From contig NZ_JAHXBF010000033.1 of assembly GCF_020103695.1 (NCBI RefSeq), positions 53,255-117,254 of the forward strand: a stretch of 64,000 nucleotides of DNA, given 5' to 3'. Below the pieces are notes generated by a model. That model worked only from the letters and a program-made list of their open reading frames with translations, was not told the DNA's origin and did no database searches. This stretch comes from Hyalangium versicolor. GTDB lineage: Bacteria; Myxococcota; Myxococcia; Myxococcales; Myxococcaceae. Positions 43,661 through 51,620 of this stretch are shown one piece after another. The position numbers and the translations under genes are program-made. Within the stretch, counting starts at the first letter, position 1. Each line of letters begins with the position of its first letter.

Positions 43661-43863
43661 GCCTCGGGTAGGAGCAGGGGAGCAGGCAGCACCCTCCTGG
43701 AAAAGAGTGGCGGGAGTGAAGGTGTGGACTGCCCACCATTTCCCGTACCTCGGGCGCCCCATTCCCTGAATTCGCGTGACGGCCTACCGTCGCACCTCCA
43801 AGGAATATCCACGAGCGGGGGGGCTGTTGCCCCTCGCCCGGCACGTCCGAGGTCGACGAACCC
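43661..43863. other. intergenic region between lpxI and the OmpA-like gene
   Basis: 203 bases with no open frame I would call and no strong terminator. A clear promoter was not found for the downstream OmpA-like gene. Confidence 0.35.
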
Positions 43864-44892
43864 ATGACTGCTCGCCTCCTCCTGCCCTGCCTCCTCCTCG
43901 CCTCCCTGCCTGCTCTGGCGGGGGATGCCATCCAGGTCTCCGCCGAGAACCGGGTGGCGCTGGGCAAAGGGACTCCGTCTCTGCAGATCCAGATCCTGGA
44001 ACCCATCACCGGCTACGAGGTGAAGCTGAAGCGCTCCGATGGGCAGACGTTCGAATTCAAGGGGAACGGGCCGCCGGGGACCACGCGCACCCTGCCGCTG
44101 GAGCAGCCCGAGGGCCGCTTCCACTATGACGGGGAGCTGACGATCCGCTTCAAGGGCAAGGGCGTGGAGCCGGGGACGATGCCGCTGTCCTTCGACACCG
44201 AGCTGCTGGGGCCGCTGAAGCTGAAGGTGACGAAGGAGGACCTGGACCTGGAGGCGCGCACGCTGCGCTTCACGCTGTCCCGGCCTGCGGGGCACGCCAA
44301 GGTGACGGTGCTGATGGACACCGGGCGGTATGCCCTCAACGGGGACGTGAAGTTCCAGGGCGAGCCCGCGGGCACTCCGGTGCAGATCACCTGGGACAAG
44401 CTGGACGGCAAGGTGATGCAGATCTCCGTCCAGGCCTTCGACACCTCGGAGTTCTACACGAGCGTGGACCTGTTCCCGTGGCGGCTGGACATCCCCCATG
44501 AGGAGGTGAATTTCCCCTCGGGCAGCGCGGACATCCCCCAGGCGGAGCAGGCCAAGCTGGACAAGAGCCTCAAGCAACTGGAGGCCGCCATCACGCGCTA
44601 CGAGCGGGTCACCGCGCTGCGCCTGTACATCCTGGGCCACACGGACACGGTGGGAGGCACGGACACCAACCGGGAGCTGTCGCTTCAGCGGGCCCGCAGC
44701 ATCGCCACCTACTTCCGCAAGCACGGCGCGCGGCTGCCCATCTTCTTCGAGGGTTTCGGAGAGCAGGCGCCCCACGTGGTGACGCCGGACGAGACCGCCG
44801 AGCCCGGGAACCGCCGCGCCGAGTACATCATCTCGGTGGACGATCCGGTGCTGACCAACGCCCCCTTCGCCCCGCAGTGGAGAAAGCTGTGA
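43864..44892 (+). CDS. OmpA-family peptidoglycan-binding outer-membrane protein
   Basis: A 342-residue protein with a signal peptide ending ALA before GDAIQ (about 1-19). The N-terminal part (about 20-215) is beta-rich with no recognised family. The C-terminal OmpA domain (about 215-335) contains FPSGSADIPQAEQAKLDKSL, YILGHTDTVGGTDTNRELSLQRA and FFEGFGEQAP, the expected Asp/Arg pattern for binding diaminopimelate in peptidoglycan. It is probably periplasmic or attached through another domain. It is translationally overlapped or coupled with the small lipoprotein gene that follows. Confidence 0.85.
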   Translation: MTARLLLPCLLLASLPALAGDAIQVSAENRVALGKGTPSLQIQILEPITGYEVKLKRSDGQTFEFKGNGPPGTTRTLPLEQPEGRFHYDGELTIRFKGKGVEPGTMPLSFDTELLGPLKLKVTKEDLDLEARTLRFTLSRPAGHAKVTVLMDTGRYALNGDVKFQGEPAGTPVQITWDKLDGKVMQISVQAFDTSEFYTSVDLFPWRLDIPHEEVNFPSGSADIPQAEQAKLDKSLKQLEAAITRYERVTALRLYILGHTDTVGGTDTNRELSLQRARSIATYFRKHGARLPIFFEGFGEQAPHVVTPDETAEPGNRRAEYIISVDDPVLTNAPFAPQWRKL

Positions 44893-44915
44893 TGCCCTCC
44901 TGGAGGAACAGACGG

Positions 44916-45371
44916 ATGAACCGCCTTGCTCTCACCACCACGCTCGGCCTCGCGATCGTGGGGTGTGCTCACACGGCTCCCACGGCCCAGGTCCAGGAGC
45001 TCCCGCAGGAGGATGCCAAGTGCGCGCTGGTCCGCACGCTGCTGAGCGAGCCGGGGCCCTCCCAGCACATCGCCGAGCTGATCTCCGAGGGGCGGGAACA
45101 GCCCGTCTCCGTGGCCGTCTTCGTGCGCAGGCCCGAGGAGGGGATGCTCGAGCGCTTCTTCGTGGGGGACTCTCCGGACTGTGGCGGTGACGAGTTCCAC
45201 GTGGTGCGGCAACTCCAGCGGCAGGGGCTGGTGCTCTACCTGCAGGAGACTCCGGACGGGTACGCGTACGACGCGCGGCGCGCGGGGCCGGAGGAGCTGT
45301 CGATGAATGGCACTCCCCAGGGAGTGATCCGGCGCAAGGCCGAGGGCGGCTGGGCGGCTGTGAGCGACTGA
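44916..45371 (+). CDS. small lipoprotein, function unknown
   Basis: A 151-residue lipoprotein; the signal peptide MNRLALTTTLGLAIVGC has lipobox AIVGC. ATG 44916 follows GGAGG by 9 nt; ATG 44892, overlapping the upstream stop, is the alternative. The mature part has two cysteines (DAKCALVRTLL, DSPDCGGDEF) and no recognised domain. It lies downstream of an OmpA-type gene, suggesting a partner in the outer membrane or peptidoglycan attachment. Its end is 4 bases from the end of the convergent gene at 45376. Confidence 0.7.
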   Translation: MNRLALTTTLGLAIVGCAHTAPTAQVQELPQEDAKCALVRTLLSEPGPSQHIAELISEGREQPVSVAVFVRRPEEGMLERFFVGDSPDCGGDEFHVVRQLQRQGLVLYLQETPDGYAYDARRAGPEELSMNGTPQGVIRRKAEGGWAAVSD

Positions 45372-45375
45372 GTGC

Positions 45376-47037
45376 TCAGTCTCGTCGGAGCATCATCACG
45401 TAGGGCGGTGCCTCCTGGACCGCCTGGAAGTGCTCGCGCAGATACTGATCGAGATAGTGCGAGCCCTGCTTGGCTGAGTCGTTGGGCTCCACGGAGCGTT
45501 TCGTGAGCGCGGAGAGGATGGCCACGCGAGTGCCCGAGGCCTCGATCTCCTCGGCCATGCGCTGCTGGACATCGAGCCGGTTGACGATGTTCGGGTCGAA
45601 CTGCATGTAGCGCGTGGCACCCACCCGATCGGCGAAGAAGTACAGGTCCACTTCGTTGACCAGGACGTAGCTGTGGTCCTGCAGGCCGATGTAGATGGGA
45701 TCCTTCGGAGAGTGGGTGTGCTTCTGGATGAACTCGAGCACCGCCTGGCGGCTGCTGGCGGCGGAGATTTCGCGACCGTTGGCGCGCTCGAAGCCGGGGA
45801 GCGCGGGCGGCAGCGGATAGGCGGGAGCCAGCAGCAGTCCGCGGACGGGGAACAGGAGCGCGCCGAAGAGGCACAGCGCCAGGGGCCATCTCCACACGGT
45901 GGTATCGCTCAGCCGCTCCACCCAGAGACCGAAGACGGCCATGGCGGGAGCGATGGTGCATATCGCGTGGAAGAGGTCCGTGCGCCCGAGCATCTGCGGC
46001 ATCACCGCGAGCGAGAAGGCCAGGAGGAGCGCTGAGCCGAACCGGCCCCGGGCTCCGGTGCGGCCGGGCCTCCATACCGCCAGCGCAACCAGCAGGGGCG
46101 CGATGGCGATGCTCCCCACGGCACTCTCGAAGGGCAGATGAAGCACGAGCGGTAGAGGGAAGGGCATGCCGCGCCCCTCGGCCAGGGGCAGGAGGGGAGG
46201 CATGGGCAGATCGCGTGCGGGCAGGACGTATCGGGCCTGGTCGAAGACGAGGTCCTCCAGGACCAGCCGGGGATCCACGAGCGCAAACAGCGTCCCCCAG
46301 AAGGGAATGACGGTCAGCGCCACCCCAGCAGCGAGCCACGGCAGCCAGGCCCACGCGGAGCGCACTTCGGGGCGCCAGGCCCGCTGCTTCAGCGCCACGA
46401 GCAGGGCTCCTGCCGCCAGGGCCATCACGAGCATCCCGAACAGGTCGTGACGCATCCAGCTCACGGCCCCCAGCACCACACCTGCCAGCACGTACGCGCT
46501 TCGTCCGCCCTGCTCCTGGGCTCGCATGATGAGGACGAGCGCCAGGAAGACGCCTTGGACCGCGAGGATGTAGGCGTAGGCATCGTCCCGGTACGCCGCC
46601 AGCCAGAGCGTGACCAATCCGGCCGTCAGGGATGAGAAGGGCTTCCCCACCACCTGTCCGCCGAACCGGCCGGCCCAGAGTCCAGCGGCCGCGCGCGCCA
46701 CCACTCCGACCCATCGCTCGACGAGAACGGACGAGCCAAAGAGCTTGAACATCCCAGCGAGCAGCAGGAACACGCCGGGCGGGTAGTTGGAGTAGAAATC
46801 GCGATAGGGAAGCTTGCCGGCCAGCAGGAGCTGGGCATCGGTGAGCAGGATCCCCTCGTCATAGAAGCCCACGGGAAGATCCATCTTCCGCCAGAGCGCT
46901 CGCAGCGCGGCGAGCCACACCACCCACCCCGCCGCATCGAACAGGAGGCGCAGAAGCCGTGCCCGCCTCGTGCTCTCCAGTGAAGCGGAGGGCGCGGAGC
47001 CTTCGATCGTGGAAGGCGGAGGAGGGGAGAGGCTCAT
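45376..47037 (-). CDS. GT39/ArnT-like membrane glycosyltransferase
   Basis: A 553-residue protein with about ten membrane helices and large periplasmic loops, the layout of GT-C glycosyltransferases that use polyprenyl-phosphate sugars. The first loop contains FYDEGILLTDAQLLLAGKLPYRDF, which carries the Asp-Glu pair typical of the GT-C catalytic motif, and PYRDFYSNYPPG nearby, as in the PMT_2 family. The C-terminal soluble part (about 430-550) has an unassigned globular fold. ATG 47037 gives MSLSPPPPST; ATG 47091 upstream is less likely. It is last in the minus-strand run lpxB, sugar-phosphate synthase, marC. Substrate unknown: lipid A, LPS core or exported proteins. Confidence 0.78.
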   Translation of the reverse strand: MSLSPPPPSTIEGSAPSASLESTRRARLLRLLFDAAGWVVWLAALRALWRKMDLPVGFYDEGILLTDAQLLLAGKLPYRDFYSNYPPGVFLLLAGMFKLFGSSVLVERWVGVVARAAAGLWAGRFGGQVVGKPFSSLTAGLVTLWLAAYRDDAYAYILAVQGVFLALVLIMRAQEQGGRSAYVLAGVVLGAVSWMRHDLFGMLVMALAAGALLVALKQRAWRPEVRSAWAWLPWLAAGVALTVIPFWGTLFALVDPRLVLEDLVFDQARYVLPARDLPMPPLLPLAEGRGMPFPLPLVLHLPFESAVGSIAIAPLLVALAVWRPGRTGARGRFGSALLLAFSLAVMPQMLGRTDLFHAICTIAPAMAVFGLWVERLSDTTVWRWPLALCLFGALLFPVRGLLLAPAYPLPPALPGFERANGREISAASSRQAVLEFIQKHTHSPKDPIYIGLQDHSYVLVNEVDLYFFADRVGATRYMQFDPNIVNRLDVQQRMAEEIEASGTRVAILSALTKRSVEPNDSAKQGSHYLDQYLREHFQAVQEAPPYVMMLRRD

Positions 47038-47142
47038 GGATCCCGGACCCGAGAAGCGGGGCTGCGATGGCGTCGTACCTTTTCGTACCACCAGTCTGGC
47101 GAGGAGTGCCTCGATTTTGTCGAGCAGCGGGCCTGAGGCGGC

Positions 47143-47772
47143 TCAGAGCCCCAGCAGATCCTTGGCGCCGTCGGCCATGAACTGCACGGCGATGGCGGCG
47201 AGGATGAGCCCCATCACGCGCTCGAGGATGGCGACGCCGGACTGCCGGAGCACGCGCTGCACCAGGTGGGAGGCGCGCAGGATGAAGTAGGCGGCCACGA
47301 ACGTGAGCACGATGGCGGCGAGCACCGGCACGGCCATCAGCAGCGTCTCCCCCTTGGCCATGAGCACCATGGCGCTGGCGATGGCGCCGGGGCCGGCGAG
47401 CAGAGGCATGGCCAGCGGCACGAGCGCCACGTCCTCCTTGGCCACGCCCTCCTGCTCCTCGGTGGGGCTGGTGCGCGTCTCCGTTGGTCGTGCGCGGAGC
47501 ATGTCCAGCGAGGTGATGAGCAGCAGGATTCCCCCGGCCACGCGGAACGCGCCCAGCGAGACACCGAACACCTGGAAGATGAGCCCGCCGAAGATGGCGA
47601 AGAAGAGCAGCAGGCCGCTGGCCACGATGCAGGCCCTCAGCGCCGTGCGGCGCATCTTCTCCGCGGAGTCCCCCGCCGTGATGGCGAGGAAGATGGGCAC
47701 CACTCCCACGGGATCCACCACGAAGAAGACGGCGGACAGAGAGACGAGGAAGTGGGTCAGGTAAGGCCCCAT
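47143..47772 (-). CDS. marC: MarC-family integral membrane protein
   Basis: 209 residues, six predicted membrane helices. Seen: FLVSLSAVFFVVDPVGVVPIFLAIT, then LRACIVASGLLLFFAIFGG, and the MarC region ALVPLAMPLLAGPGAIASAMVL. MarC proteins are widespread but of unknown function; the old antibiotic-resistance role was withdrawn. Start ATG 47772, or GTG 47779, which overlaps the stop of the upstream sugar-phosphate synthase (47778). It may be translated together with it. Confidence 0.9.
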   Translation of the reverse strand: MGPYLTHFLVSLSAVFFVVDPVGVVPIFLAITAGDSAEKMRRTALRACIVASGLLLFFAIFGGLIFQVFGVSLGAFRVAGGILLLITSLDMLRARPTETRTSPTEEQEGVAKEDVALVPLAMPLLAGPGAIASAMVLMAKGETLLMAVPVLAAIVLTFVAAYFILRASHLVQRVLRQSGVAILERVMGLILAAIAVQFMADGAKDLLGL

Positions 47773-47777
47773 CCGCG

Positions 47778-48482
47778 TCACACCGTCAGGCGGAGCTTCC
47801 AGACCATGGTGAGCGCCTCGAGGAAGATCTTCCGGCTCATCTTCGACTGGCCCACGCGGCGGTCCTCGAAGACGATGGGGACCTCTCGCACGGTGAAGCC
47901 CTTCTTGAGCGTGCGGTAGGTGAGTTCGATCTGGAACGAGTAGCCGGTGCTCTGCACCTGATCGAGCCCGATGCCCTCCAGCACGCGGCGGTGGAAGCAC
48001 TTGAAGCCGCCCGTCAGGTCATGGATGCCCACGCCCAGGATGGTGCGCGCGTAGAGCGAGCCGCCCTTGCTGATGATCTGCCGCCCGACACCCCAGTTCA
48101 CCGTGCCGCCGCCGGTGACGTAGCGCGAGCCCAGCACCAGGTCCGCGCCGGCCTCGGCTGCGTCCAGCAGGCTCGGCAGGTAGCGCGGATCGTGGCTGAA
48201 GTCCGCGTCCATCTCGATGATGTACGTGTAGCCCTCGGCGAGCGCCCAGCGGAAGGCGGCCAGGTACGCACGCCCCAGGCCTTCCTTCTTCTCGCGGTGC
48301 AGCACGCGGATGCGCGGCTCCTTGGCCGCGAGCGTGTCGGCGATCTTCCCGGTTCCATCCGGCGAGTTGTCATCCACGACGAGGATGTCCACGCGAGGCT
48401 CGGCCGCGAGCACCGCCCGGGTGATGGGTTCCAGGTTGTCCGCTTCGTTGTACGTGGGGATACAGACCAGCGCGCGATTCAT
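47778..48482 (-). CDS. polyprenol-phosphate sugar synthase (GT2, Dpm1/Ppm1-like)
   Basis: A GT2 enzyme of 234 residues that transfers a nucleotide sugar to polyprenol phosphate. Motifs: CIPTYNEADNLEPITRAVL, ILVVDDNSPDGTGKIADTL (DxD-like binding), YIIEMDADFSHDPRYLPSLL and VLGSRYVTGGGTVNWG, close to the mannose-type Dpm1/Ppm1 group. There is no C-terminal membrane helix. ATG 48482 is used; ATG 48497 is possible. It is upstream of marC and the GT39-like gene, so the synthase probably makes the donor the GT39-like enzyme consumes. The sugar (mannose likely by family) is not determined. Confidence 0.88.
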   Translation of the reverse strand: MNRALVCIPTYNEADNLEPITRAVLAAEPRVDILVVDDNSPDGTGKIADTLAAKEPRIRVLHREKKEGLGRAYLAAFRWALAEGYTYIIEMDADFSHDPRYLPSLLDAAEAGADLVLGSRYVTGGGTVNWGVGRQIISKGGSLYARTILGVGIHDLTGGFKCFHRRVLEGIGLDQVQSTGYSFQIELTYRTLKKGFTVREVPIVFEDRRVGQSKMSRKIFLEALTMVWKLRLTV

Positions 48483-48520
48483 GGCGCGGCGGGACATAGC
48501 AGAGCCAGGGCCATGTCACT

Positions 48521-49678
48521 TCAAACTTTGGAGGCCAGGGGCGGCAGCAACTCCAGCACGGCCTCCGCGGCCCGCTCGGCGGCGCCGGGACCTCCCAGCC
48601 GGCCGCGCACCTCTTCCAGCCCTCGGAGCATCTCCTCACGGGGTGGGCCTGGATCCCACACGCGGCGGACCTCCGAGGCGATGCGCTCGGGCGTCATCTC
48701 TCCCTGGAGGAGCTCCGGCACGAGCCGTCGGCCCGCGAGCAGGTTCACCAGCGCCACGTGGGCGACCTTCAGCATGAGCCGGCCCACGAGGTAGGTGATG
48801 AGCGAGACGCGATAGACGACCACGAGCGGGCGCTGCATGAGCCCCGCCTCGAGCACCGCCGTCCCGGAGGCGACGATGGCCGCATCGCTGGCGCCCACCA
48901 CCTCGGGAGCGCGGCCGTCCACGAGCCGGGGAGACAGGCCGCTGCCCTCGAAGCGGGACACCACCTCCTCGCGCGGAATGGTGGGCGCCACGGGGACGAC
49001 GATCTGCAGGCCGGGACGTTCGGCGGCGAGCTGCTTGGCGGCACTTACCATGGTGGGCAGCAAGCGGCGGATCTCGCTCATCCGGCTACCCGGTAGCAGG
49101 GCGAGCGTGGGGGCGTCGGCGGACAGCCCGAGCCGCTCTCGGAACGTCGCGGCGCTGGCGGGGGCGGGGACCTGTTCGACGACAGGGCTGCCCACATAGC
49201 GGGCGTCCACACCGGAGTCCCGGTAGAAGGGCTCCTCGAAGGGGAGGATGCAGAGCATCCGGTCCACGAGCTGGCGGATGACCTTCACCCGGCCCCGGCG
49301 CCAGGCCCAGATCATCGGCGAGACGTAATAGGCCACGGGGATGCCCAGTGCCTTGAGCTTTCGGGCCAGCCGGAGATTGAAGTCGGGGATGTCCACGAGG
49401 ATGGCGCAGGCGGGGCGGCGCTCGGCGGCGGCGGCGGCAATGCCTCGGAGGACCTGGAGGATGCGGGGAATCTTGGGGACCACCTCGGTGATGCCCATGA
49501 CGGACACCTCGTGGGCTCCATAGAGGAGCTCCACGCCCCGGGCGGCCAGTTTTGCCCCTCCCATGCCAAAGAATCGGAGGTCGGGGCGGCGAGCCTGGAG
49601 GGCGGCGACGAGCTCGGAGGCGTGTGCGTCGCCGGAGGCCTCACCGGTGACGACGAGGATCTGCGGGGGGGAGTTCAT
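48521..49678 (-). CDS. lpxB: lipid-A-disaccharide synthase
   Basis: Joins lipid X and UDP-2,3-diacyl-GlcN to form the lipid A disaccharide (GT19). 385 residues: ILVVTGEASGDAHASELVAAL, FGMGGAKLAARGVELLYGAHEVSVMG, VAYYVSPMIWAWRRGRVKVI and TLALLPGSRMSEIRRLLP are family hallmarks. ATG 49678 starts MNSPPQIL; an earlier ATG at 49714 is less likely. It is separated from lpxD-fabZ-lpxA-lpxI by about 4.9 kb and in reverse orientation, while most proteobacteria have lpxB directly after lpxA. It is 58 bases from the divergent gene at 49737. Confidence 0.95.
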   Translation of the reverse strand: MNSPPQILVVTGEASGDAHASELVAALQARRPDLRFFGMGGAKLAARGVELLYGAHEVSVMGITEVVPKIPRILQVLRGIAAAAAERRPACAILVDIPDFNLRLARKLKALGIPVAYYVSPMIWAWRRGRVKVIRQLVDRMLCILPFEEPFYRDSGVDARYVGSPVVEQVPAPASAATFRERLGLSADAPTLALLPGSRMSEIRRLLPTMVSAAKQLAAERPGLQIVVPVAPTIPREEVVSRFEGSGLSPRLVDGRAPEVVGASDAAIVASGTAVLEAGLMQRPLVVVYRVSLITYLVGRLMLKVAHVALVNLLAGRRLVPELLQGEMTPERIASEVRRVWDPGPPREEMLRGLEEVRGRLGGPGAAERAAEAVLELLPPLASKV

Positions 49679-49736
49679 CGGGGGCGCGCATCGTAACTGA
49701 AGGCGGGCGAGCAAATGTGTAGACTCCGGCCTGCCC

Positions 49737-51620
49737 TTGAAGACGCTCCTGCTGGCCGAGAGCCATCCTCCTACGCTCGAGCACCTGACCGCGCTGCTCT
49801 CACAGGCGGGCTACGCCGTGAGTGCGGTGGCGGACGCCGTGTCGGCCATCGAGCATTTCGTGGCAGGCAACCCGGATGTGGTGGTGCTGGGGGTGGACCT
49901 TCCACGGTTGGAAGGGGTGCATGTGGGGCAGCTCATTCGCAACCACACCCAGGGTGGGCGGGTTCCCATCGTGGCCATCGACAAGGGGCACCTGGGCAAG
50001 GCGAAGGGCGTGGCGGCGGTGCTGGGGCTGAAGGTGAACGCCTACGTCCAGGACCCGCTCAAGCCGGGTGAGCTGGCGGAGAAGATCAACGAGCTGGTCC
50101 GAGCGGCGGAGACGGTGGCGCCTACGCGAGGTATCCAGGCGATGCTCGCGCGCTCGGCGGTGACGACAGGGGAGCTCAAGGGCTATCCGCTGCCGGAGCT
50201 GGTGCATCTCATCTACCGGCACCGGCGGGACGGGGTGTTGGTGGTGGCGTACCGGGATCTGACCCGTCGGGTGTTCTTCTCCAGGGGCGGAGCGGTGAGC
50301 TACGACTCCTCGGCGCGGCCCGACGCGCTGCCCGCGTTCCTGCAGGATCGGGGCGTGGTGACGGAGGCCCAGGCGGAGATCGTGGTGCAGGCGTTGGGCT
50401 CGGGGCTGCGGATTGGCGCGGCGCTGGCGGATGCGGGGGTGGAGGCGGCGGGCGAGGATCTGCTGGAGCTGCTGCGCGACTACACGCGGGATCGGCTGGC
50501 GCAGGTGGTGGGGATGCGGGAGGGGCGGTTCGCGTTCTACTCGGGAGACGAGTTCCAGCGAGAGGTGGCCACGGTGGAGATCCCCGCCCTGGCGCCGGTG
50601 CTGCACGGGGCGCGGAGGACCATGCCGTTGAAGGTGTTGGCGGGGCCGCTGCGCAGGTACCTGGGAGAGTTCCCGGTGCGCTCTTCGGAGTTCGCCAAGG
50701 ATCTGCAGGCGCTGGGGCTGGATACGGAAGATCTGAAGATCGCCATGCAGATCAACGGCCGGTTGCTGCTGAGGGACCTGCTGGCGCACGGCCGAGGCGA
50801 TCTGCGGCGGGGGTACTCGCTGCTGTGGTTCCTCCGGCTGACGGGGGCGGTGACGTTCTCACCGACGCCGGTGGCCACGGAGGGGGCGGCGCTCGCGGCG
50901 GTGCCGGAGGTGATCGCTCCGCGCAAGCGCAAGTCGATGCCGGCGGAGCTGGCGGAGCCGCTGCGCGAGGGCGCGGTGAAGATCATCACCAGCAGCTACT
51001 TCCACAGCCTGGGGTTGGATATCGCGGCGGACATGGAGGCGGTGGAGCGCGCCTACCACGAGACGGCGATGAAGTTTCACCCGGATAACTACGCCGAGTA
51101 CGACCTGTCGGACCTGAAGGATCTGTTGGACTCGGTGCAGGAGAAGCTGTCGGCGGCGTACCGGGTGCTCTCGGCGGAGGACAAGCGGAAGGCCTACCTG
51201 CAGTACCTGCTGTCGAAGCTGGAGGTGGGTGGCCGGGTCAATGCGATCAACGTGGAGGCGGAGGTGCTCATCCGCCGCGGGGAGTCGTACCTGCGGAAGA
51301 AGGACTACCGGATGGCGCTCCAGCTCTTCGAGGAGGCGGTGGCGCTCAACTCGCGCGAGCCGGAGTTCTACTCGTATCTGGCCTGGGCCACGTACCACGC
51401 GGCGCTGGGGCCGCTGAAGGATCGGGCGAAGGAGGCGCAGAAAGTGGTCAAGCGGGCGCTCTCGCTGAACCCGTACCTGGAGCGGGCGCAGATCATCTCG
51501 GCCATCATCGACAATGACGTGGCGGATGCGACCTCGGCGCGCAAGAAGCTGCTGAAGGTGCTGGAGAACAACCCGAACTCCAAGCTTGCGAAGGCGGCGC
51601 TGCGCAAGGTGGGCCGCTGA
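49737..51620 (+). CDS. pseudo-receiver, DUF4388, J-domain and TPR chimeric regulator
   Basis: A 627-residue multidomain protein. Residues about 1-120: receiver-like; the phospho-acceptor position is Gly52 (DVVVLGVDLPRLEG), with Asp two residues on, so it is probably non-phosphorylatable, while the signature Lys (DPLKPGEL) remains. Residues about 140-270: DUF4388-like (TGELKGYPLPELVHLIYRHR, RRVFFSRGGAVSYD). Middle: helical. About 415-480: a J domain with intact HPD (YHETAMKFHPDNYAEYDL). About 500-627: TPR-like helices. The start is TTG 49737, no better start seen. Its stop overlaps the ATG of the msbA-like gene (TGATG), so both are translationally coupled. Function unknown. Confidence 0.82.
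   Translation: MKTLLLAESHPPTLEHLTALLSQAGYAVSAVADAVSAIEHFVAGNPDVVVLGVDLPRLEGVHVGQLIRNHTQGGRVPIVAIDKGHLGKAKGVAAVLGLKVNAYVQDPLKPGELAEKINELVRAAETVAPTRGIQAMLARSAVTTGELKGYPLPELVHLIYRHRRDGVLVVAYRDLTRRVFFSRGGAVSYDSSARPDALPAFLQDRGVVTEAQAEIVVQALGSGLRIGAALADAGVEAAGEDLLELLRDYTRDRLAQVVGMREGRFAFYSGDEFQREVATVEIPALAPVLHGARRTMPLKVLAGPLRRYLGEFPVRSSEFAKDLQALGLDTEDLKIAMQINGRLLLRDLLAHGRGDLRRGYSLLWFLRLTGAVTFSPTPVATEGAALAAVPEVIAPRKRKSMPAELAEPLREGAVKIITSSYFHSLGLDIAADMEAVERAYHETAMKFHPDNYAEYDLSDLKDLLDSVQEKLSAAYRVLSAEDKRKAYLQYLLSKLEVGGRVNAINVEAEVLIRRGESYLRKKDYRMALQLFEEAVALNSREPEFYSYLAWATYHAALGPLKDRAKEAQKVVKRALSLNPYLERAQIISAIIDNDVADATSARKKLLKVLENNPNSKLAKAALRKVGR

Noticed and set aside
43661..43863. Small RNA or gene between lpxI and the OmpA-like gene
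   Set aside because: Only weak palindromes and no start, promoter or terminator that I could support.
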